In this document: one piece after another, positions 25,557 through 34,552 of the stretch
Numbering within the stretch: position 1 is the stretch's first letter
Layout: every line of letters begins with the position of its first letter
NCBI GenBank assembly: GCA_016716135.1
Contig: JADJWX010000028.1
Location: 248,001-312,000 of the forward strand
Direction of reading: 5' to 3'
Length of the DNA: 64,000 nucleotides
Source of the DNA: Lewinellaceae bacterium
GTDB lineage: Bacteria > Bacteroidota > Bacteroidia > Chitinophagales > Saprospiraceae
Translations under genes and position numbers: made by a program
Notes under the pieces: generated by a model
What the model saw: the letters and a program-made list of their open reading frames with translations, nothing else
The model's database searches: none
What the model was told of the DNA's origin: nothing

Positions 25557-26951
25557 ATGGCCAAACTCAATCGCCGCAAGTTTTTGCAAAAAACAGCGCT
25601 CGCCGCCACCGCGCTAGGCCTTACAAACATCGGCGCCGGCAACAAACCCGTCAATGTGCCGGTCCGCAATCCACGGGCCGCACTTCGCGATAAAATCGGA
25701 ATTGGTTTTATCGGCATTGGCCTGCGCGGCCAAGGCTACGTCGACCTGGCTTTGCGCCGCGACGACTGCGAGGTGGTCGCCATTGCCGACCCCGACACCC
25801 GCATGGTGGCCGATTGTTTGAAACTGATCGACCAAAACGGGGCGAAAAAACCGGAAGTGTACGACCAGGGTGATTACGACTACCTCCGCCTGCTCGAAAA
25901 CCCGAACGTGGACGCCGTGGTCATTTCCACCCCCTGGGAATGGCATACCCAACAATGTGTGGCGGCCATGAAAGCCGGAAAATACGTGGGCACAGAAGTC
26001 TGCGGTGGCTTCTCGCTCGACGAGTGCTGGCAGCTCGTGAACACCCACGAAGAAACCGGCACGCACTTGATGTTTCTGGAAAATGTGTGTTACCGGCGCG
26101 ATGTGATGGCCGTGCTGCAACTCGTGCGCGACGGACTGTTTGGCGAGCTGATCCATCTCGAGGGCGGTTATCAGCACGACTTGCGCGGCGTTAAATTCAA
26201 CGACGGGGTCACGCCCTACAACTCCGGTGTCGAATTTGGCGAAAACGGTTTTTCGGAAGCTAAGTGGCGCACCAAACACTCCGTTCACCGCAACGGCGAT
26301 CTGTACCCGACCCACGGCGTCGGCCCCCTGGCCATGATGGCCAATATCAATCGCGGCAATCGTTTTTTATACCTGACCTCTACGGCCAGCAAAGCCCGTG
26401 GTTTACACAACTACATTGTCAACCATCCGAAGGGTGGCGCTGATCATCCTAACGCTTCGGTGCGTTTTAACTTAGGCGATGTGGTTACGACCGTTATCAA
26501 AACTTCCAACGGCGAAACCATGCTGCTTTCGCACGACACCGGCTTACCCCGCCCCTACTCGCTGGGTTTTCGTGTGCAGGGCACCAAGGGCATCTGGATG
26601 GATGTGAATAAAAGTATCTTGTTTGAAGGGCTTACCAAGCCGCATGCATGGGATGGCGCCTACAGCTGGTTGGAAAAAGCAGACCACCGGCTTTGGAAAC
26701 GATACGGCGATGATGCCAAAACAGCCGGCCACGGCGGTATGGATTTTTTTGTGTTTCACCATTTTGTGGAAAGCGCAAAACGAAACATCGCGCCACAAAT
26801 AGATGTCTACGACGCGGCTACCTGGCTGGCGATCACCCCGCTCAGCGAGGCCTCCATTGCAACCGGCAGCAGTCCGCAAGCATTTCCGGATTTTACCCGC
26901 GGACGTTGGACCAGCCGCAAACCGGATTTTGCTTTTGGCGATGCATTTTAA
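25557..26951 (+). CDS. Gfo/Idh/MocA oxidoreductase, GH109-like
   Basis: A 464-residue protein. The lead NRRKFLQKTALAATALGL is Tat-like although only an RR pair with weak context is present. The NAD-binding Rossmann motif GIGFIGIGLRGQGYVD (about 42-57) is followed by CEVVAIADPD and VVISTPWEWH. The GH109 hallmark HRNGDLYPTHGVGPLAMM contains the catalytic-type Tyr-x-x-His. GH109 enzymes use bound NAD to cleave alpha-N-acetylgalactosamine from glycans; that activity is inferred, since related Gfo/Idh proteins act on other sugars. Export fits a glycan substrate. Confidence 0.85.
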   Translation: MAKLNRRKFLQKTALAATALGLTNIGAGNKPVNVPVRNPRAALRDKIGIGFIGIGLRGQGYVDLALRRDDCEVVAIADPDTRMVADCLKLIDQNGAKKPEVYDQGDYDYLRLLENPNVDAVVISTPWEWHTQQCVAAMKAGKYVGTEVCGGFSLDECWQLVNTHEETGTHLMFLENVCYRRDVMAVLQLVRDGLFGELIHLEGGYQHDLRGVKFNDGVTPYNSGVEFGENGFSEAKWRTKHSVHRNGDLYPTHGVGPLAMMANINRGNRFLYLTSTASKARGLHNYIVNHPKGGADHPNASVRFNLGDVVTTVIKTSNGETMLLSHDTGLPRPYSLGFRVQGTKGIWMDVNKSILFEGLTKPHAWDGAYSWLEKADHRLWKRYGDDAKTAGHGGMDFFVFHHFVESAKRNIAPQIDVYDAATWLAITPLSEASIATGSSPQAFPDFTRGRWTSRKPDFAFGDAF

Positions 26952-27001
26952 TTTTTTCCCTTTTCCCAGCCATGAATGGCTGGGCTGAAAATTTACTGTT
27001 T

Positions 27002-27232
27002 ATGAAAAAAGAATACACCAACGGCGACATTACGGTAGTCTGGAAACCCGATGTTTGCCAACATTCCGCGATGTGCTGGAAAGGTTTGAATGCCGTATTC
27101 AACCCGCAGGCCCGCCCCTGGATCAACATAGACGGCGCCGATAGCGCGGCGATCATTGCCCAGGTGGAAAAATGCCCGTCGGGGGCACTCAGCTGGTTCC
27201 GAAATGATGTAGCGCCAGCTGAAGCGGAATAA
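27002..27232 (+). CDS. YjdI-like mono-cluster [4Fe-4S] protein
   Basis: A 76-residue protein of the Fer4_19/YjdI type: DVCQHSAMCWKGLNAVF, then PWINIDGAD and VEKCPSGALSW. The Cys in VCQHSAMC and KCPSG can hold a cluster. Members are found beside GNAT acetyltransferases or as single genes; their electron partner is unknown. I set the start at ATG 27002 (MKKEYTNGDI), because the frame upstream overlaps the previous gene and lacks resemblance to the family. A 77-base palindrome follows after 74 bases. Confidence 0.85.
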   Translation: MKKEYTNGDITVVWKPDVCQHSAMCWKGLNAVFNPQARPWINIDGADSAAIIAQVEKCPSGALSWFRNDVAPAEAE

Positions 27233-27306
27233 ACAATTGAAATAGTTTCGGCGGCATCCATCATTACGTGCATGGGAAATCGGGGTTTTGAGATCCTTTA
27301 CCTGTT

Positions 27307-27383
27307 AACCTGTCAGGTGCTTTTTTCCAAAAATATGCCTTGACCGTCAAGGCATATTTTTGGAAAAAAGCACCTGACAGGTT
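27307..27383. repeat. 77-bp perfect palindrome with ACCTGTCAGGT tips
   Basis: Two 38-base arms (27307-27344 and 27346-27383) are exact complements around one C. The tips read AACCTGTCAGGTG; the inner part, TTTTTTCCAAAAATATGCC, is specific to this site. It lies between two genes of the same direction and ends 13 bases before the start codon at 27397, so a transcript would carry a very stable hairpin across the ribosome-binding region. It may also terminate transcription. Confidence 0.85.
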
Positions 27384-27396
27384 TTAAATTCGCCCC

Positions 27397-28008
27397 ATGA
27401 AAATATTCTGTATTGGCCGCAACTACATCGACCACGCGAAGGAACTGAACAATCCGGTTCCTTCCGAGCCCATGGTTTTTATGAAACCGCCAACCGCACT
27501 GGTCGTGAATAACAAACCGTTTTATTACCCGGATTTCTCAGAGAAGATCCACTACGAAGGCGAGATTGTTTTGCGTATTTGCAAAAACGGCCGCGCTGTG
27601 CAGCCGGAATTTGCAGCGCGGTACTACGACGCAGTTGCCTTTGGCATTGACTTCACTGCACGTGACCTTCAGGAAAAACTAAAAGGAAAAGGCCATCCCT
27701 GGGAAATTGCCAAAGGTTTTGATCGCTCGGGCCCACTCAGCAAGTGGGTTCCGTTGAGCGAGCTGAACAACCCGCAGGATATTCATTTTCAACTGAAAAA
27801 AAATGGCACGGTGGTTCAGGACGGCCACACCCGCGACCTGATTTTTTCCTTCGACACACTTATTGTGTACCTTTCGCAATACTTCACTTTGCAAAAAGGC
27901 GACATGATCTTTACCGGAACACCGGCAGGCGTAGGGCCAGTACAGATCGGGGATGTGCTGGAAGGGGAAATTGAGGGGAACGCGATGTTGACTTGCGCGA
28001 TAAAATGA
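27397..28008 (+). CDS. Fumarylacetoacetate hydrolase (FAH) family protein
   Basis: A 203-residue cytoplasmic enzyme. The FAH signatures are MKIFCIGRNYIDHAKE, PMVFMKPPTALV, the metal site in HYEGEIVLRI, AFGIDFTARDLQ, KGFDRSGP and FTGTPAGVGPVQIGD. Small FAH proteins of this size are acylpyruvases or oxaloacetate decarboxylases (FAHD1-like). The exact substrate cannot be fixed. Its start codon lies 13 bases after a very long palindrome, which may repress translation of read-through transcripts. Confidence 0.9.
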   Translation: MKIFCIGRNYIDHAKELNNPVPSEPMVFMKPPTALVVNNKPFYYPDFSEKIHYEGEIVLRICKNGRAVQPEFAARYYDAVAFGIDFTARDLQEKLKGKGHPWEIAKGFDRSGPLSKWVPLSELNNPQDIHFQLKKNGTVVQDGHTRDLIFSFDTLIVYLSQYFTLQKGDMIFTGTPAGVGPVQIGDVLEGEIEGNAMLTCAIK

Positions 28009-28056
28009 TGCTGGAGGCTTGATTAAATTTTAAAGTCTATAGATTAATTTGTGCTT

Positions 28057-28788
28057 ATGCAAGATGTTCTTCTTGAAATAAGAAAACTTGTAAGTGAAAA
28101 TAAATTTCAATCTGCATTGCGAATGCTTTTTGAAAAATATCCCAATGCGGAATTAATTGCTGATGCGCTACATTTAAAAAGCCGAATAGAAAGTTTAACC
28201 CAAAAAAAGATTCAAGGCGTTTTAACAGTTCAAGAAGAAGAAATCTTTCAAAATAAAATTAGAGTTAGCTTACTCGAATTAATTGAGTTAACATTAACCT
28301 TTTCAGTTTTAGATAGGCCGGATGTACAAGGTGTAACGTTTGCAACACAACGTGTACTAAAAGTGCCTGTTTTTATTGGAGCCGGCAGCTTTTTTAAGAA
28401 ATTACAAGTGGTATTTTCCAGGCAAAAATCCATTGAGTTCAATTTATTTTTTAAAAAAAGCAAACATGTCTGGAAAGTAATAACCCCAATAAATATCTCT
28501 ATAGGAGAATTAGCGATGTATTTAGGAAGAGAGGTATTCCCTAGTTTGAATACGAAAGATTATCATTGGGGACTTCAAACTGAGCACGGCAAAATTCAAA
28601 ATTATTTATCTGTTGAGAGTGCCGGGCTAAATGCCAAGTCACTTGTCCGAATTTATTGTACGTTTAAAAACTTGGAATCTGTCCTTCCAAAGGAAACAAT
28701 CGAATTCATTATTAAAAACGATATGGCCCGGATTATTGGCGGGACTAATAAAAAAGACCGCTCTGGTGGAGACATAATTCCACAATAA
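28057..28788 (+). CDS. Possible EAD11-like plus beta-grasp domain protein, AT-rich
   Basis: A 243-residue protein of unfamiliar type, starting at ATG 28057 (MQDVLLEIRKLV). Residues 3-81 are all-helical: ENKFQSALRMLFEKY, DALHLKSRIESLTQKKIQG, EEIFQNKIRVSLLELIEL. The order (short helix, A-L-x-x-L, a LxxR helix, a turn with G, EE..NKIR..LLEL) resembles effector-associated domain 11. Residues 126-204 are strand-rich with WKVITPINISIGELAMYLG, HWGLQTEHGKIQ and SVESAGLNAKSLVRIYCTF, like a ubiquitin/YukD-type beta-grasp. Both calls are tentative. Three 60-base lines counted by eye hold only 14-21 G+C, versus 37 in a line of the preceding gene, which suggests transfer. No NTPase or protease partner is adjacent. 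Confidence 0.6.
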   Translation: MQDVLLEIRKLVSENKFQSALRMLFEKYPNAELIADALHLKSRIESLTQKKIQGVLTVQEEEIFQNKIRVSLLELIELTLTFSVLDRPDVQGVTFATQRVLKVPVFIGAGSFFKKLQVVFSRQKSIEFNLFFKKSKHVWKVITPINISIGELAMYLGREVFPSLNTKDYHWGLQTEHGKIQNYLSVESAGLNAKSLVRIYCTFKNLESVLPKETIEFIIKNDMARIIGGTNKKDRSGGDIIPQ

Positions 28789-28800
28789 CAATTTAACTCT

Positions 28801-30108
28801 ATGGAAATGATGCGTTGTATTATAATTTTCCTGGTATTCTTTAGTGTAGGAATTCTCCCCGCCCAACCCCCCACCCCCGCGCCGCCCCAAAGCGGCGCCA
28901 TTCTTATTCTCGGAGCCACTGCGCATTTGGGCAACGGCCAGGTACTCCCCAACAGCGCCATTGCCTTTGAAGCCGGCAAACTAACCATGGTGGCCAATGC
29001 AGCAACCATCCGGATCGACCGGAACAAGTTTTCCAAAATATTCGACGCTACGGGCAAACATGTGTACCCGGGCTTCATTGCAACAAATTCCCGGTTGGGT
29101 CTGGTTGAAATTGAGGCGGTACGCGCTACGCAGGACTTTGCCGAAACCGGCAGCCTCAATCCCAATGCCCGCGCGCTGGTAGCCTACAACACCGACTCTG
29201 ATGTACAGCCCACCGTGCGATCCAACGGCGTACTGCTGGCACAGGTGGTTCCGTCCAGCGGAGCAATTGCCGGCAGCTCGGCGGTGGTGCAGCTCGACGC
29301 CTGGAACTGGGAAGACGCCGCCCTGCGCGCCGATGACGGCATTCACCTGAACTGGCCAAATCCGACACCCCGCCGGCGTTTTGGCCAGGCTGCGCCAAAC
29401 CCGCAGGAGGAACAAGGCAACCAGTACCAGAAAAATATCGATGACCTGAGCCGTTATTTTGGCGAAGCCAAAGCCTACGCGCAGTCGGCCAATCCGGAGG
29501 TGAAAAATCCGCGCTTTGAGGCCATGCGCGGCTTGTTTGACAAAAGCCAGAACCTGTACATCCATACCGGCAATGCCAAAACAATGCAAGAGGCAGTGCT
29601 GTTTGCCGAATCGATTGGCGCGCGCCCTGTGCTCGTCGGTGCAGCGGATGCCTGGATGATCACCGATTTTCTCCGGGAACACCAGGTAGCGGTGATCCTC
29701 AGCGAAACCCAGCGTTTGCCCTCCCGGGACGATGAGGACATCGACCAACCCTTCAAAACAGCCGCGGCATTGCACAGTGCCGGCATTCCCTTTGTATTGA
29801 ATGTGGAAGGCGCCTGGCAGCAGCGCAACCTGCCGTTTCAGGCCGGCCAGGCAGTCGGATTCGGGCTACCCTACGAGGCGGCGGTGCAGGCTATCACCCT
29901 CAGCCCGGCGGCTATTATGGGCATTGGCGGATCGACCGGCAGTCTGGAAACCGGCAAAGACGCTACCCTTTTTATCAGTGAAGGTGATGCCCTCGATATG
30001 CGGACCAACAAAGTAACCGCCGCCTTTATTCAGGGTCGGGAGATCAACCTCGACAACAAACAAAAACTGTTGAACCGGCGTTTTGAAGAGAAGTACAACC
30101 GGCAGTAA
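28801..30108 (+). CDS. Secreted amidohydrolase-like protein lacking metal ligands
   Basis: A 435-residue protein with a signal peptide (IIFLVFFSVGILPAQ). The amidohydrolase scaffold is visible: GATAHLGNGQVLPN, VYPGFIATNSRLGLVE, and the C-terminal AVQAITLSPAAIMGIG with GSLETGKDATLFI. The metal-binding HxH normally after PGFxD is absent (PGFIATNSRLG), and the late Asp is replaced in VLNVEGAWQQRNLP. Secreted amidohydrolase-like proteins of this shape are common in Bacteroidota. Family knowledge says those ligands are needed, so this copy is probably inactive as a hydrolase or uses another mechanism. Confidence 0.8.
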   Translation: MEMMRCIIIFLVFFSVGILPAQPPTPAPPQSGAILILGATAHLGNGQVLPNSAIAFEAGKLTMVANAATIRIDRNKFSKIFDATGKHVYPGFIATNSRLGLVEIEAVRATQDFAETGSLNPNARALVAYNTDSDVQPTVRSNGVLLAQVVPSSGAIAGSSAVVQLDAWNWEDAALRADDGIHLNWPNPTPRRRFGQAAPNPQEEQGNQYQKNIDDLSRYFGEAKAYAQSANPEVKNPRFEAMRGLFDKSQNLYIHTGNAKTMQEAVLFAESIGARPVLVGAADAWMITDFLREHQVAVILSETQRLPSRDDEDIDQPFKTAAALHSAGIPFVLNVEGAWQQRNLPFQAGQAVGFGLPYEAAVQAITLSPAAIMGIGGSTGSLETGKDATLFISEGDALDMRTNKVTAAFIQGREINLDNKQKLLNRRFEEKYNRQ

Positions 30109-30284
30109 ATAAGTTTATCCTTGTTAAAAACGGTTAATCCCCGACCCATTCGCCGATAAATTCGTTTTTACAGCGGTTTTGTATGCATTTTTGTTTTTCG
30201 CAGTTATCACCGATAAGGCGCCAGGACGCAAAATTTTTGCACCTCAGCGGTGAAAAAATCATAAAAAGTTAAGTTCCCGTACTC

Positions 30285-33200
30285 ATGCAACGCGACAACT
30301 ACAGCCTGCTCATCGATAAACTCGATAGTTTCATTCGCAAATTTTACATCAATCAGCTACTACGCGGCGCGCTCTACACCGTGGGCGCCGTACTGGGCTT
30401 GTTCATCCTGCTCAACGTGCTGGAGTATTATTTTTACTTCGGCACGGGGGTGCGCACCGCTATGCTGTGGAGTTTTGTATTGCTTTCCGGCGCCGCAGTG
30501 TATCGCTGGGTGGCGGTACCGCTCATGCACTATTTTCATTTGGGAAAAGTGATCAGCCATGAGCAGGCGGCTACGATCATCGGCGATCATTTCACCGATG
30601 TGAAAGACAAATTGCTGAACATTTTACAATTAAAACAGCAGGCCTCGGGGAATGCCATTTACACGGAATTGATCAACGCTTCGATCAATCAAAAAAGTGA
30701 AGAGATCAAACTGGTGCCTTTCCAGTCTGCCATTGATCTGCAAAAAAACCGAAAATACCTGCGCTATGCGTTGCCGCCGGTGTTGTTGTTGCTCTTCCTC
30801 TTTTTGGGCGCCCCCAATATTTTGCGGGAAGGCACCATGCGTTTGCTGAACAGCACCACTAAGTTTGAAAAACCCGCACCGTTTCACTTTGTAGTCAAAA
30901 CCAATGAACTGAAAGCGGTGCAGTTTTCCGATTTCGTGTTGCATGTCGCTACCGAAGGAGAAGTATTGCCGAATGAAATGTTTATCGATTTCGGCAATGT
31001 GCAGTACCGCTTGCAAAAAGACGCTGCCAACGCATTCTCGTACACGTTTTCGAATGTGCAAAAAGATGTAGAGTTCAACCTTTTTGCCGGCGGCATTGAA
31101 AGTGAAGCATATAAATTGAGCGTCATCCGGCGTCCGAACATCTTGTCGTTCGGCGTCAAACTGGCCTTTCCGGAATACATTGGCCGGCCGGCCGAAAACC
31201 TGGACAATGTAGGCGATCTGGTGTTGCCGCAAGGCACCAATATCAACTGGGTGTTTAATGCCCAGCACACCGACCGGCTCGACCTGCGCTTTGGCAGCAG
31301 CGCTCCGGCAGCCACCAAGCGGTTCGACGACGAACTGTTTTCCTTTAACCGCCGGGCGCTCAAGGACGAGTCGTACAAAATTTATCTCAGCAATGCAGAA
31401 CTCCTGAACGCCGACTCGGTAGCCTATACTATCACGGTTATCCCCGACCTGCATCCGCAAATTTCAGCTGAAGAATTTCGCGACAGCACGAACCGTCGCC
31501 TGCTGTTTTTCGCCGGCAGCGCTTCCGACGATTACGGTTTGCTGAACCTGACATTCAATTATCAGGTAAAAAAAGCCAAAGGCGGCCAGATGCCACTCAG
31601 CACAGTCAAGGTACCTAAGTCCGCGGGCAAACAAATCCAGTACGATTACACCTGGAATCTGCGCGACTTGGATATTCAGCCGGGTGATGAAATTTCCTAC
31701 TACTTTGAAGTATTTGACAACGACGGTGTGAACGGCAGCAAAAGTGCACGCACCAATGTGATGCAATGGCGCATGCCCACCCTCGACGAATACCGCAAAG
31801 ACCAGGCGCAAACGGCCGAAGAAATCCAAAAAGATTTGGAAAACACGCTTAAGGAAAGTGCAAAGATCCAGGAGGAACTGAAAAAACTGCGCAATAAAGT
31901 GCTCCAGCAAAAAGAACTGGATTGGCAATCGCGCAAGGAAATGGAAAAAATGCTGGACCGTCAAAAGCAGCTCCAGAACCAGATCGAGCAAACCAAGCAG
32001 AATTTTGAGGAAAGCCAAAAAATGCAGGAGGAGTTCAACCAACAGAAGAACGAGGAACTTCTTGAAAAGCAGGAGCAGTTGCAAAAAATGTTCGAGGAAA
32101 CCATGTCCGAAGAAATGAAGCAACTCATGGAGGACATTGAAAAATTGTTGCAGGAACTCAACAAGGATGAGATGCTGGAGCAAATGGAACAAATGCAAAT
32201 GTCGAACGATCAGCTGGAAAAACAACTGGACCGCCTGCAAGAGCTGTACAAACAACTGGAGGTCGAAAATATGCTCCAACAGCAAATCGAGCAACTCGAA
32301 GAACTGGCCAAAGAACAGGAAGAACTGGCCAAGGAAACGGAAAAAGAAAACAGCGGCAAGTCGGATGAAGACCTGAAAAAAGAACAGGATGAGTTGAACA
32401 AAAAAATGGACGACATTAAGAAGCAACACGAAGAGATGCTGGAGAAAAACGAAGAGTTAAAGCGGCCGCAAGAGATTGAGGATAACAAAGAGGAAATGCA
32501 GGATATCCAAAATGACATGAAAGATGCCAAGCAGGATATGAACCAGGGTCAAAAGCAAAAGGCCGGCAAAAAACAAAAAAAGGCAGCCGAAAAAATGAAA
32601 AACATGGCCAACCAGATGCGCCAGAACCGCCAGTCGGGCGAGCAGGAGCAAATGGAAGAAGATATTGCCATGTTGCGCCAGTTGCTGGAAAACCTGATCG
32701 GCCTGTCCTTTTCGCAGGAGCAAAACATGCAAAATTTTGCCAACACTTCTGTCAATACGCCTCGGTATGTGGAACTAACCCAGGAGCAGTTTAAAATTAA
32801 AGACGATTTCAAAATTGTTGAAGACAGCCTGCAAGCGCTGGCCAGCCGGAATTTCCAGATTGAAGGCATTATCACCGACAAGGTTGCAGATATCAAAGAA
32901 GGCCTGAAATACAGCCTCGACGACCTGGAAGAACGGCATGTTACCGCCGCCAGCGAATACCAACAACGCACCATGAAAGGCTTCAACGACCTCGCGCTGA
33001 TGCTCTCGGAAGTGATGGATCAAATGCAACAGCAAATGGCCAACGGCCAACCCGGCAGCGGCAGTTGCAGTAAACCCGGTGGCACCGGTGGCGGTAAAAA
33101 AGGCAAACAGCCGATGGACAAGATCACCAAAGGGCAGGGCGATCTGAACGAACAAATGAAAGCCCTCAAAGAGCGCCTGCAAAAAGGCAAAGGACAGGGC

Positions 33201-33626
33201 GGTATGAGTAAAGAATTTGCCCAAATGGCTGCCCAGCAAGCCGCTCTTCGGAATGCCCTGCGCGAACTGCAAAAACAAAAGCAGGAGCAAGGCAAAGGCG
33301 ACAAAGCCCTGGATGAACTCATGCAGGAAATGGATAAAATTGAAACCGACCTGGTGAACAAGCGCCTGACCAATGAAATGCTCAAGCGCCAACAGGACAT
33401 CCTTACCCGCCTGCTGGAAGCCGAACGTGCCGAACGCGAACAGGAGCAGGACGAAGAACGGCAGGCACAAACAGCCAAACAACAACCGGCGAAAATGCCG
33501 CCCGCACTGGAGGAATATTTGAAAAAACGCCGCGCAGAAGTTGACCTCTTCCGCACCGTATCCCCGGCGCTGAAGCCGTATTACAAACAGCTGGTGGAAG
33601 AGTACATAAAAGAAGCCGGGCAGTGA
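30285..33626 (+). CDS. DUF4175 family membrane protein with long coiled coil
   Basis: A 1113-residue protein. Two N-terminal membrane spans (about 26-50 and 58-75) and a third near 165-180 (LPPVLLLLFLFLGAP) precede a beta-rich region. A charged Gln/Glu/Lys coiled coil covers about 510-790 (for example LENTLKESAKIQEELKKLRN), followed by a Gly/Lys linker (GSGSCSKPGGTGGGKKGKQ) and a second helical part. Length and layout match Bacteroidota DUF4175 proteins, of unknown function. A large palindrome overlaps its stop codon and faces a convergent glycosyltransferase gene. In the 176-bp spacer before its start I see no clear promoter. Confidence 0.85.
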   Translation: MQRDNYSLLIDKLDSFIRKFYINQLLRGALYTVGAVLGLFILLNVLEYYFYFGTGVRTAMLWSFVLLSGAAVYRWVAVPLMHYFHLGKVISHEQAATIIGDHFTDVKDKLLNILQLKQQASGNAIYTELINASINQKSEEIKLVPFQSAIDLQKNRKYLRYALPPVLLLLFLFLGAPNILREGTMRLLNSTTKFEKPAPFHFVVKTNELKAVQFSDFVLHVATEGEVLPNEMFIDFGNVQYRLQKDAANAFSYTFSNVQKDVEFNLFAGGIESEAYKLSVIRRPNILSFGVKLAFPEYIGRPAENLDNVGDLVLPQGTNINWVFNAQHTDRLDLRFGSSAPAATKRFDDELFSFNRRALKDESYKIYLSNAELLNADSVAYTITVIPDLHPQISAEEFRDSTNRRLLFFAGSASDDYGLLNLTFNYQVKKAKGGQMPLSTVKVPKSAGKQIQYDYTWNLRDLDIQPGDEISYYFEVFDNDGVNGSKSARTNVMQWRMPTLDEYRKDQAQTAEEIQKDLENTLKESAKIQEELKKLRNKVLQQKELDWQSRKEMEKMLDRQKQLQNQIEQTKQNFEESQKMQEEFNQQKNEELLEKQEQLQKMFEETMSEEMKQLMEDIEKLLQELNKDEMLEQMEQMQMSNDQLEKQLDRLQELYKQLEVENMLQQQIEQLEELAKEQEELAKETEKENSGKSDEDLKKEQDELNKKMDDIKKQHEEMLEKNEELKRPQEIEDNKEEMQDIQNDMKDAKQDMNQGQKQKAGKKQKKAAEKMKNMANQMRQNRQSGEQEQMEEDIAMLRQLLENLIGLSFSQEQNMQNFANTSVNTPRYVELTQEQFKIKDDFKIVEDSLQALASRNFQIEGIITDKVADIKEGLKYSLDDLEERHVTAASEYQQRTMKGFNDLALMLSEVMDQMQQQMANGQPGSGSCSKPGGTGGGKKGKQPMDKITKGQGDLNEQMKALKERLQKGKGQGGMSKEFAQMAAQQAALRNALRELQKQKQEQGKGDKALDELMQEMDKIETDLVNKRLTNEMLKRQQDILTRLLEAERAEREQEQDEERQAQTAKQQPAKMPPALEEYLKKRRAEVDLFRTVSPALKPYYKQLVEEYIKEAGQ

Positions 33627-33710
33627 CCTGACAAGTGGAAATTTTAACCAAAAAGGGGGCCACGCATTTGCGCGGCCCCCTTTTTGGTTAAAATTTCCAC
33701 CTGTCAGGTC
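33625..33710. repeat. 86-bp palindrome between convergent stop codons
   Basis: Arms of 37 bases (33625-33661 and 33674-33710) pair with one mismatch, and the loop ACGCATTTGCGC can pair further. Inner stems GGGGGCC/GGCCCCC plus A and T runs make it a bidirectional terminator. The right tip is ACCTGTCAGGTC, the left GACCTGACAAGT, the motif seen at 9966 and 27307. It overlaps the TGA stops of both neighbouring genes (33624-33626 on + and 33704-33706 on -). Confidence 0.85.
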
Positions 33711-34468
33711 TTGGATTCTCTCAACCGCAGCAACTCCCGGTATTTCCAAAAAGTTTCCAAAGCTGCAATCCGGCAAACGGTAAAACCAGCACGGCCATCG
33801 AGAAAGCCCCTGCGCAGCAAATAATTGCGAATAAACTTAAACGGCGGATTAAAGATCAGTTTCCAATACGATCCTTTTTTGCCCCGGTTATACAAGGCCT
33901 GTGCGCCCATTTCAGCGTACCGGCGTACCCGTTCAATATGCTCATCCACGCTGTAGTAGCTGTAGTGCAGCAAGTCGCCGGCAAGTTGATTCACCCGGCA
34001 ACCCTGGTTCATGATTACTTTATCATGTGGATTTTGGCCACCCCAATGCCCCAGGCGTTTGTCGAACAGGCGCAACTTCCGGTCCGGATACCAGCCACTG
34101 TGGTTGATCCACTGGCCACAGTAATTTGTCCGGCGGTTCATTGAATAACCATCTGCCCTCCAGTTTTGCTTTACTGCCAGAATGGATTGCCGCAACGTTT
34201 CGCTCAGGGCTTCGTCGGCGTCGAGCGACAATATCCAAGGGTGAAGCGCCTGTTCCAGTGCATAGTTTTTCTGCTCGATATGCCCGGCAAATCTGTGCTG
34301 CACTACCCGAGCGCCTTTTTCCCGGCAAATAGCAACCGTTTCGTCGGTTGAAAAAGAATCGACCACCAACAGATCGTCCGCAACACCTGCCAGCGAATCC
34401 AGGCAACGGCCAATGTTGTGCGCTTCATTGAACGTGATGATGACTGCGGAAAATTGGACGGCGGGCAT
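33704..34468 (-). CDS. Family 2 glycosyltransferase (LPS core type)
   Basis: A 254-residue cytoplasmic-face enzyme. The GT2 pattern is clear: FSAVIITFNEAHNIGRCLDS, VVDSFSTDETVAI (36-48), and the DxD-type SLDADEALSE with Asp83-Asp85. WYPDRKLRLFDKR and the C-terminal basic helix are like WaaE/KdtX beta-1,4-glucosyltransferases, so LPS or surface glycan synthesis is likely. Acceptor and donor are unknown. Its stop codon TGA lies within the right arm of the palindrome at 33625-33710. Confidence 0.88.
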   Translation of the reverse strand: MPAVQFSAVIITFNEAHNIGRCLDSLAGVADDLLVVDSFSTDETVAICREKGARVVQHRFAGHIEQKNYALEQALHPWILSLDADEALSETLRQSILAVKQNWRADGYSMNRRTNYCGQWINHSGWYPDRKLRLFDKRLGHWGGQNPHDKVIMNQGCRVNQLAGDLLHYSYYSVDEHIERVRRYAEMGAQALYNRGKKGSYWKLIFNPPFKFIRNYLLRRGFLDGRAGFTVCRIAALETFWKYRELLRLRESKT

Positions 34469-34552
34469 ACCTAAATGGGCAGAGCCACAGCGGGCATTGT
34501 GTTATTTATGCGCACACTGTGGCTCCGGAAGGATTGGTGGAACAAATGGATT

